37,092 nucleotides of DNA, from contig NZ_AKJD01000074.1 in NCBI RefSeq assembly GCF_000282515.1, positions 1 through 37,092 on the forward strand, in the 5' to 3' direction. The notes beneath the pieces are model-generated. The model saw only the letters and a program-made list of their open reading frames with translations, had not been told where the DNA came from and searched no databases. The translations under genes were made by a program, and so were the position numbers. The DNA comes from Pseudomonas sp. GM80 (GTDB taxonomy: Bacteria; Pseudomonadota; Gammaproteobacteria; Pseudomonadales; Pseudomonadaceae). Below, one piece after another: positions 32,064 through 37,092 of the stretch (its first letter is position 1; the number at the start of each line of letters is the position of its first letter).

Positions 32064-34211
32064 ATGTCGCTCAGACAACTTTCCATCCAATGGAAAATCA
32101 CCCTGCTCGCCGGCCTCTGCCTGGCCGGTATCGTGACCCTGTTGGTGGGTCTTTCGCTGTATCGCATGGAGCACAGTTCCGAACTGGTGAAAGCCTCCAG
32201 CATGGAGATGCTCACCGAGTCCGCTCAGGCGCGCATCGAGTCGCAAGGCGAAGTGCAAGCCGCCGGCATTCGTCAACAGTTCATGGATGCCTATCAGTAC
32301 GGCCACGGCTTCTCGCGGCAGGTGCTGTTCCTGCGCGAACAAGCCGAGAAGCGCTTCCTCGATGCCTTCGACCTGCGCGAAGACATGACCCGTCAGGTCA
32401 AATCGGCGCTGCAAGCCAACCCGGACCTACTCGGCCTGTCGCTGGTGTTCGAAGCCAATGCGTTGGACGGCAAGGACGAACTGTTCGCCGGTCAGGCCGA
32501 ACTGGGCAGCAACGACAAGGGCCGTTTCGCCTTGTACTGGTCGCAGCCGACCCCGGGCAAGGTCACCTCGATGGCCCTGCCGGAAAGCGACATGGCCGAC
32601 ACCAGCACCGGCCCCAGCGGCCAGGCCGCGAATGCCTGGTTCACCTGCCCGCGCACCACACTCAAACCGTGTGTGATCGAACCGTACTTCTACGTGATCG
32701 ACGGCCACAACGTGCTGATGACCAGCATCGTTTTCCCGCTGACGGTCAACGGCAAAGTCATCGCCTCGCTGTCGGTCGACATCAACCTCAACAGCCTGCA
32801 AGCGATCAGTCAGGGCGCGAGCAAGAAGCTCTATGACGGCCAGACCGCCGTGAGCATCATCAGCCCGACCGGTCTGCTCGCCGGGTACAGCCCGGACGCC
32901 GGCAAACTCAGCCAGCGTCTGGACGCCGTGGACAAAACCAGCGGCAGCGAACTGCTGCGCATGCTCGCGGCCAGCAGCAGCGTCAGCAGCCTGCACAGCA
33001 ATGGCCAGCTGAAAGTGCTGTCGCCGTTCCAGCCGATTCCCGGCGGCCCGTCGTGGGCCGTGTTGCTCGATGTGCCGGAAAAAGTCCTGGTCAGCCGCGC
33101 CGAAGCGCTCAAGCAACAGCTGGACGCAAGCAACAATTCGGGCACGCTGATCGAGCTGAGCCTCGGCGTGCTGGCCGCGTTGATCGGCCTGCTGCTGGTA
33201 TGGCTGATGGCGCGCAGCGTGACCAAGCCGATCCTCGGCGTGGCGCACATGCTTGAAGACATCGCCAGCGGCGAAGGTGATCTGACGCGCCGTCTGGCCT
33301 ACGACAAGCAGGACGAACTCGGCCAGTTGGCCGGTTGGTTCAACCGTTTCCTCGACAAGTTGCAGCCGATCATCGCTGACGTGAAGCGCTCGGTGCAGGA
33401 CGCACGCAACACCGCCGACCAGTCCTCGGCCATCGCCACCCAGACCAGCGCCGGCATGGAGCAGCAATACCGTCAGGTCGATCAGGTCGCCACCGCCTCC
33501 CACGAAATGAGCGCGACCGCGCAAGACGTCGCGCGCAGTGCCGCACAAGCTGCCGAAGCCGCCAAGGATGCCGATCGCGCCACCCGCCAGGGCCTGACCG
33601 TGATCGACCGCACCACCGCGAGCATCGACACCCTCGCCGCTGACATGAGTGCAGCCATGGTGCAAGTCGAAGGTCTGGCCGCCAACAGCGAGAAAATCGG
33701 CACAGTGCTGGAAACCATCCGCGCCATTGCCGAACAGACCAACCTGCTGGCGCTCAACGCCGCGATCGAAGCGGCCCGTGCCGGTGAGGCCGGCCGCGGT
33801 TTCGCGGTGGTCGCCGACGAGGTCCGCAACCTCGCCCGCCGCACGCAGGAGTCGGTGGAAGAAACCCGTCAGGTCATCGAACAATTGCAGAGCGGCACGC
33901 AGGATGTGGTCGGCTCGATGAACAACAGCCATCGTCAGGCACAGGGCAGTGTCGAGCAGGTAGGCCAGGCAGTGACCGCGCTGCGTCAGATCGGCGATGC
34001 GGTGACGGTGATCAGTGACATGAACCTGCAGATTGCCAGCGCGGCGGAAGAGCAGAGCGCGGTGGCTGAAGAGATCAACAACAACGTGGCGACGATTCGC
34101 GACGTGACGGAATCGTTGTCCGGGCAGGCAAATGAGTCGGCGCGGGTAAGCCAGTCGCTTAACAGCCTGGCGAATCAGCAGCAGAGCTTGATGGACCAGT
34201 TCCGCGTCTGA
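32064..34211 (+). CDS. Methyl-accepting chemotaxis protein, TlpQ-like, double Cache domain
   Basis: Chemoreceptor of 715 residues from the ATG at 32064 with AAGGA about eight bases before; an upstream in-frame start is not supported. TM1 is about 11-33. A long periplasmic dCache-type domain spans about 40-350, including [20 protein letters not shown] and [17 protein letters not shown]2 is about 352-375. HAMP follows, then the signalling domain with [44 protein letters not shown]. Length and synteny match P. aeruginosa PA2654 (TlpQ), which binds histamine and polyamines. There is no CheR pentapeptide. Ligand inferred only. Confidence 0.9.
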   Translation: MSLRQLSIQWKITLLAGLCLAGIVTLLVGLSLYRMEHSSELVKASSMEMLTESAQARIESQGEVQAAGIRQQFMDAYQYGHGFSRQVLFLREQAEKRFLDAFDLREDMTRQVKSALQANPDLLGLSLVFEANALDGKDELFAGQAELGSNDKGRFALYWSQPTPGKVTSMALPESDMADTSTGPSGQAANAWFTCPRTTLKPCVIEPYFYVIDGHNVLMTSIVFPLTVNGKVIASLSVDINLNSLQAISQGASKKLYDGQTAVSIISPTGLLAGYSPDAGKLSQRLDAVDKTSGSELLRMLAASSSVSSLHSNGQLKVLSPFQPIPGGPSWAVLLDVPEKVLVSRAEALKQQLDASNNSGTLIELSLGVLAALIGLLLVWLMARSVTKPILGVAHMLEDIASGEGDLTRRLAYDKQDELGQLAGWFNRFLDKLQPIIADVKRSVQDARNTADQSSAIATQTSAGMEQQYRQVDQVATASHEMSATAQDVARSAAQAAEAAKDADRATRQGLTVIDRTTASIDTLAADMSAAMVQVEGLAANSEKIGTVLETIRAIAEQTNLLALNAAIEAARAGEAGRGFAVVADEVRNLARRTQESVEETRQVIEQLQSGTQDVVGSMNNSHRQAQGSVEQVGQAVTALRQIGDAVTVISDMNLQIASAAEEQSAVAEEINNNVATIRDVTESLSGQANESARVSQSLNSLANQQQSLMDQFRV

Positions 34212-34222
34212 CCCACACGACA

Positions 34223-34308
34223 TGTAGGAGCTGTCGAGTGCAACGAGGCTGCGATCTTTTGACCCTGCTTTAAAGATTAAAAGATCGCAGCCTGCGGCAG
34301 CTCCTACA
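34223..34308. repeat. REPIN, type A, with a recurrent loop variant
   Basis: The left arm has an enlarged hairpin (CTGTCGAGTGCAACGAGG, against CTGCCGAAGG usually), a variant form of the REP hairpin. The right arm is normal. It separates the convergent chemoreceptor and sensor-kinase genes. Confidence 0.88.
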
Positions 34309-34323
34309 GGGTGATGCGGGGGA

Positions 34324-35637
34324 TCAGCGGCGCGGCAGTTCGATGAGGACTTTCAAGCCGCCCCACTCACTCTCGCCCAACACCAGCAATCCGCCCCACG
34401 TATCGACGATGTCGCGCACAATCCCCAGCCCCAGGCCATGCCCGTGGGTCTGTTCATCCAGCCGCGTGCCACGACTGAACACCTGCGCGCGCTGTGCTTC
34501 GGGGATCCCCGGGCCGTCATCTTCCACGCTCAGGGCAAAACCATCCGTACGCTCGATCACACTCAAGCGCACCTCGGCATCCGCCCATTTGCAGGCGTTG
34601 TCCAAAAGGTTACCGAGCAGTTCGAGCAAATCCTCACGGTCCCACGGCAACTGCAGCCCGTCTGGCGCAACGTAGCTCAACGCCAGGTGCTCACCGTGAA
34701 TCATGTTCAGCGTCGCCAGCAGCCCGGGCAATTCCGCATCACAATCGAACAGCGCGCCCGGCAGCGCATCACCGGACAACCGTGCGCGATTGAGTTCGCG
34801 ATTAAGCCGCTGCTGCACCTGCTCCAGTTGCTCCTTGAGGATCTTGCGCAGCTCGGGATGGCCATCGAGTTTCTCACTCGACGCCAGGCTCAACAGCACC
34901 GCCAGCGGCGTTTTCAACGCATGCCCGAGGTTGCCCAAGGCATTGCGTGAACGCTTGAGGCTGTCTTCGGTGTGGGCAAGCAAATGGTTGATCTGCGCCA
35001 CCAGTGGTTCCAGCTCCACCGGCACCTGATCATCGAGTTGCGAGCGCTGACCCTGCTGCAATTGCGCGATCTGCTCGCGCGCCTTTTCCAGGGGTTTCAA
35101 CGCGCGGCGCACGGTCAGGCGCTGCAAGAACAGAATCAGCAGCAATGCCGCCAGACCCAAGCCGAGGCCAATCTGACGCATGCGCTGAAAGCTCTGGCGC
35201 ACCGGCGTGTAGTCCTGCGCGACGCTGATCGAGATCGACTGGCCCAGACGCCGATAATCCGAACGCAGCACCAACAGTTGCTGACCGTCCGGGCCCAGTT
35301 GCAGGTTGCTGTGCAGACCGGACTGCTCCAGCAGCGGCAGATCCTGATCCCACAGCGAGCGCGAACGCCAGTGGCTGTCGGCAAAATCGATGCGGAAATA
35401 ATGCCCGGAAAACGGCCGTTGATAGGCCGGCGACAGGTGCCGCTCATCCAGCTGCAAGCCTTGCGGGCCGCGCACCAGTGCCACCAGCAGGCTTTCGCTG
35501 TCGTTGCGCAGGCCGGCTTCGAGGTAACGCTGCAAACCCACTTCGAACAACCACAAACTGGTTTGCGCGACGACCAGACCGACGATCACCATCACGCTGA
35601 TCAACCCCAGGCTCAAGCGGCGCTGGATCGACCTCAC
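34324..35637 (-). CDS. Sensor histidine kinase (BqsS-like by context)
   Basis: Membrane histidine kinase of 437 residues. The start is GTG, overlapping the regulator's stop by four bases (GTGA). TM1 is about 10-33 and TM2 about 155-172, enclosing a periplasmic domain of about 120 residues. A HAMP-like segment follows, with the H-box [14 protein letters not shown] (His239), N-box [14 protein letters not shown]1 DDGPGIP (374-380) and G2 GHGLGLGI. This H-box resembles the PhoQ/BqsS/QseC type. By synteny it matches PA2656 (BqsS), which responds to Fe(II). The RExxE iron motif I associate with BqsS was not found in the periplasmic region, so ligand specificity may differ. Confidence 0.87.
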   Translation of the reverse strand: MRSIQRRLSLGLISVMVIVGLVVAQTSLWLFEVGLQRYLEAGLRNDSESLLVALVRGPQGLQLDERHLSPAYQRPFSGHYFRIDFADSHWRSRSLWDQDLPLLEQSGLHSNLQLGPDGQQLLVLRSDYRRLGQSISISVAQDYTPVRQSFQRMRQIGLGLGLAALLLILFLQRLTVRRALKPLEKAREQIAQLQQGQRSQLDDQVPVELEPLVAQINHLLAHTEDSLKRSRNALGNLGHALKTPLAVLLSLASSEKLDGHPELRKILKEQLEQVQQRLNRELNRARLSGDALPGALFDCDAELPGLLATLNMIHGEHLALSYVAPDGLQLPWDREDLLELLGNLLDNACKWADAEVRLSVIERTDGFALSVEDDGPGIPEAQRAQVFSRGTRLDEQTHGHGLGLGIVRDIVDTWGGLLVLGESEWGGLKVLIELPRR

Positions 35638-36302
35638 GAAGCCTGCCCGCCGAACAGGTAACCTTGGCCGCGACGGGTTTCGATGACACTTTTGCCCAGC
35701 TTGCGGCGCAGGTGATTGACATGGACTTCAAGGACGTTCGAATCACGCTCGGTTTCACCGTCGTAGAGGTGTTCGGCGAGGTGGCTTTTCGAGAGGATCT
35801 GCTCTGGGTGCAGCATGAAATAGCGCAGCAGACGGAATTCGGCGGCGGTCAGTTGAATGTCGGCACCGTCACGCACTACGCACTGGCGGCCCTCATCCAG
35901 ATGCAGGCCGGCGGCCTTGAGCGTCGGCTGATTGGCCTGGCCCTTGGAGCGACGCAGCAGCGACTGAATCCGCAAGTACAGCTCTTCGGGGTGAAACGGT
36001 TTGGTCAGGTAATCGTCGGCGCCGGCCTTCAACCCCTCGATGCGCTCGGCCCAGGAATCACGCGCCGTGAGGATCAGCACCGGAATGGCCAAACCGCCGG
36101 CACGCCATTGCGCGAGCACCTCAAGCCCCGGCACGCCGGGCAGACCGAGGTCGAGAATGATCAGGTCATAGGGCTCGCTGCTGCCCTGATACACCGCATC
36201 GCGGCCGTCCGCCAGCCAATCGACCGCATAGCCCTGGCGTTGCAGGCCGGCGAGTAGCTCGTCGGCCAGCGGTACGTGGTCTTCCACCAATAGCAAACGC
36301 AT
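35634..36302 (-). CDS. OmpR-family response regulator (BqsR-like by context)
   Basis: Response regulator of 222 residues. The receiver domain has acidic pocket Glu7/Asp8, phosphoacceptor Asp51 ([10 protein letters not shown]), Thr79 and Lys101 (LTKPF). The C-terminal winged helix (about 128-222) has [53 protein letters not shown] and RGQGYLF, an OmpR/PhoB-type DNA-binding domain. It starts three bases after the second PepSY gene and overlaps the kinase gene, so the four genes form an operon. Position matches PA2657 (BqsR). A BqsR-like box lies before the operon. Confidence 0.9.
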   Translation of the reverse strand: MRLLLVEDHVPLADELLAGLQRQGYAVDWLADGRDAVYQGSSEPYDLIILDLGLPGVPGLEVLAQWRAGGLAIPVLILTARDSWAERIEGLKAGADDYLTKPFHPEELYLRIQSLLRRSKGQANQPTLKAAGLHLDEGRQCVVRDGADIQLTAAEFRLLRYFMLHPEQILSKSHLAEHLYDGETERDSNVLEVHVNHLRRKLGKSVIETRRGQGYLFGGQAS

Positions 36303-36305
36303 CGA

Positions 36306-36617
36306 TCAATCTTCCTTGTCTTTCACAAGTTCGCCGGTGTCGGCCTTCAGGTGCAACTCGCGGGCCACGCCTTCGGCTGTCAGCAACTCGACTTCGTAAA
36401 TGTAGACGTCGTGCTTTTCTTCCAGCTCGACCTCCAGCAGTTTCGCGCCGGGGTAACGGTCCATCGCCTGTTGCAGCACTTGCTCCAGCGGCAGAATCAC
36501 GCCCTGCTTGCGCAGATTGAGGGCTTCGTCCGGACCGAGGTCGCGGGCCATCGCCGTCGAGCAAAACATCACCAGCGCCAACGCCGTGCGGCGCGTGGCG
36601 CAAACATTAACCTTCAT
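36306..36617 (-). CDS. Exported PepSY domain protein, second of a pair (BqsQ-like by context)
   Basis: 103 residues with an N-terminal signal peptide (MKVNVCATRRTALALVMFCSTAMA, cut before RDLG). The mature part has ARDLGPDEALNLRKQGVILPLEQVLQQ, then a PepSY domain (about 55-103). PepSY proteins in two-component operons are usually periplasmic and are thought to modulate the sensor. Its start overlaps the stop of the first PepSY gene by one base (TAATG). It is a paralogue of that gene, sharing the ARDLGPDEAL block. Confidence 0.85.
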   Translation of the reverse strand: MKVNVCATRRTALALVMFCSTAMARDLGPDEALNLRKQGVILPLEQVLQQAMDRYPGAKLLEVELEEKHDVYIYEVELLTAEGVARELHLKADTGELVKDKED

Positions 36618-36925
36618 TACGTATCCTGATGATCCTTGAGAACCTGCCCAGTCACCGCGTCTAATTCCAGATCCCACTCGAGCCCCTGCGGATCACGCAT
36701 TTCGACCTGGTAGATGTACTTGCCGTACTGCTCTTCCAGCTCGGTGTCGGTGATCGTCGAGCCCGGATGTTTGGCCAGCGCCGTGGCGTTGAGCTTCTCG
36801 AAGGAGACGATAGTACCAGCGTCACGCAGACGCAGGGCTTCATCGGGGCCCAGATCGCGGGCGTGGGCGAGGCTGGCGGTGAAGCCGATGAACGCGGCAA
36901 TGGACAGGGCAGTCAGGGTTTTCAT
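36617..36925 (-). CDS. Exported PepSY domain protein, first of a pair (BqsP-like by context)
   Basis: 102 residues from the ATG at 36925 (MKTLTALSIAAFIGFTASLAHA signal peptide, cut before RDLG), with a good ribosome site (GGAGACACC). The mature protein carries ARDLGPDEALRLRDAGTIVSFEKLNATALAKHPG, then a PepSY region (about 60-100: TELEEQYGKYIYQVEMRD). It is the first gene of the four-gene operon. Acidic residues in the PepSY part could bind cations; this is inference. An upstream in-frame ATG at 37021 has no site and is not used. Confidence 0.85.
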   Translation of the reverse strand: MKTLTALSIAAFIGFTASLAHARDLGPDEALRLRDAGTIVSFEKLNATALAKHPGSTITDTELEEQYGKYIYQVEMRDPQGLEWDLELDAVTGQVLKDHQDT

Positions 36926-36979
36926 GGTGTCTCCGTATTTTTTATGTGTTGCATACGGCGGGCACCTTAGCGATTTCAA

Positions 36980-36995
36980 CTTAACTGAAACTGAA
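36980..36995 (-). promoter_or_regulatory. BqsR-like box upstream of the PepSY/two-component operon
   Basis: On the minus strand the 16-mer TTCAG-TTTCAG-TTAAG matches the TTAAG-N6-TTAAG motif that I recall for BqsR at 9 of 10 defined positions. It is an 11-base-phased direct repeat, as expected for OmpR-family dimers. It lies 55 bases before the first gene's start. It suggests autoregulation. Confidence 0.55.
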
Positions 36996-37030
36996 TTGCC
37001 ATCATTGCCCCACCTCAACACATCACCCCC

Positions 37031-37092
37031 TGTAGGAGCTGCCGAAGGCTGCGATCTTTGACTTTATCTTTTAAGAGCAAGATCAAAAGATC
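37031..37092. repeat. Half of a type-A REPIN, identical in inverse to 26145-26206
   Basis: One type-A REP (TGTAGGAGCTGCCGAAGGCT) and its AT-rich spacer run to the window end. The second arm would lie beyond it. Confidence 0.93.

Noticed and set aside
32427..34223. Minus-strand open frame of 598 codons opposite the TlpQ-like receptor
   Set aside because: Antisense shadow. The plus-strand product has all chemoreceptor domains.

Overview
This is a chromosomal window from a GC-rich gammaproteobacterium, almost certainly a Pseudomonas of the P. fluorescens group. The evidence is the codon and GC use, the very high density of Pseudomonas-type REP/REPIN palindromes (about 16 elements in 37 kb), a selD-mnmH pair, a Pseudomonas-style metallothionein, and a right-hand block whose order (malate-type chemoreceptor, Na+/H+-antiporter-family transporter, TlpQ-like chemoreceptor, two-component system with two PepSY proteins) matches what I recall of P. 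aeruginosa PA2652-PA2659. No tRNA, rRNA, CRISPR, phage, transposase or defence system was seen. The only mobile-type elements are REPINs and one degenerate dispersed repeat.

Layout. 0.1-6.2 kb: a TonB-dependent siderophore receptor, an FAD-dependent monooxygenase, a zinc-type porphobilinogen synthase (hemB paralogue) and a Nu-class glutathione transferase. 6.5-9.5 kb: an exported histidine phosphatase with a structured leader, then the overlapping selD-mnmH pair for selenouridine in tRNA. 9.6-20.2 kb: one giant autotransporter gene (3507 codons) made largely of 258-bp (86-residue) repeats in higher-order modules. 20.7-22.7 kb: a two-gene nucleoside operon (Tsx-type channel and a secreted NUP-family protein) behind a PurR-like palindromic operator. 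22.8-24.9 kb: an oxidoreductase, a 57-residue XapX protein and an AraC regulator. 25.1-25.8 kb: two small proteins of unknown function and a convergent metallothionein. 26.3-28.3 kb: a pair of half-size DMT transporters, translationally coupled, divergent from a LysR regulator. 28.4-34.2 kb: two chemoreceptors flanking a transporter. 34.3-37.0 kb: a four-gene two-component operon with a BqsR-like box upstream.

The themes are metal handling (siderophore uptake, Zn-type HemB, metallothionein, a probable Fe(II)-type two-component system), nutrient sensing and uptake (chemoreceptors, nucleoside channel, transporters), and surface structure (giant autotransporter). Almost every gene 3' end, convergent or tandem, carries a REPIN. 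Four sequence families of REP occur, and one 62-base REPIN segment is present twice, inverted and identical, 11 kb apart.

The most noteworthy items are the hierarchical repeat architecture and unusual promoter of the autotransporter, the tsx-NUP operon with its operator, the Zn-type HemB in a genus whose canonical HemB is the Mg type, and a bqs-like system that has the box but lacks the expected iron motif in its sensor. I saw no clearly unprecedented multi-gene system. The tsx-NUP and autotransporter loci come closest to being under-described.
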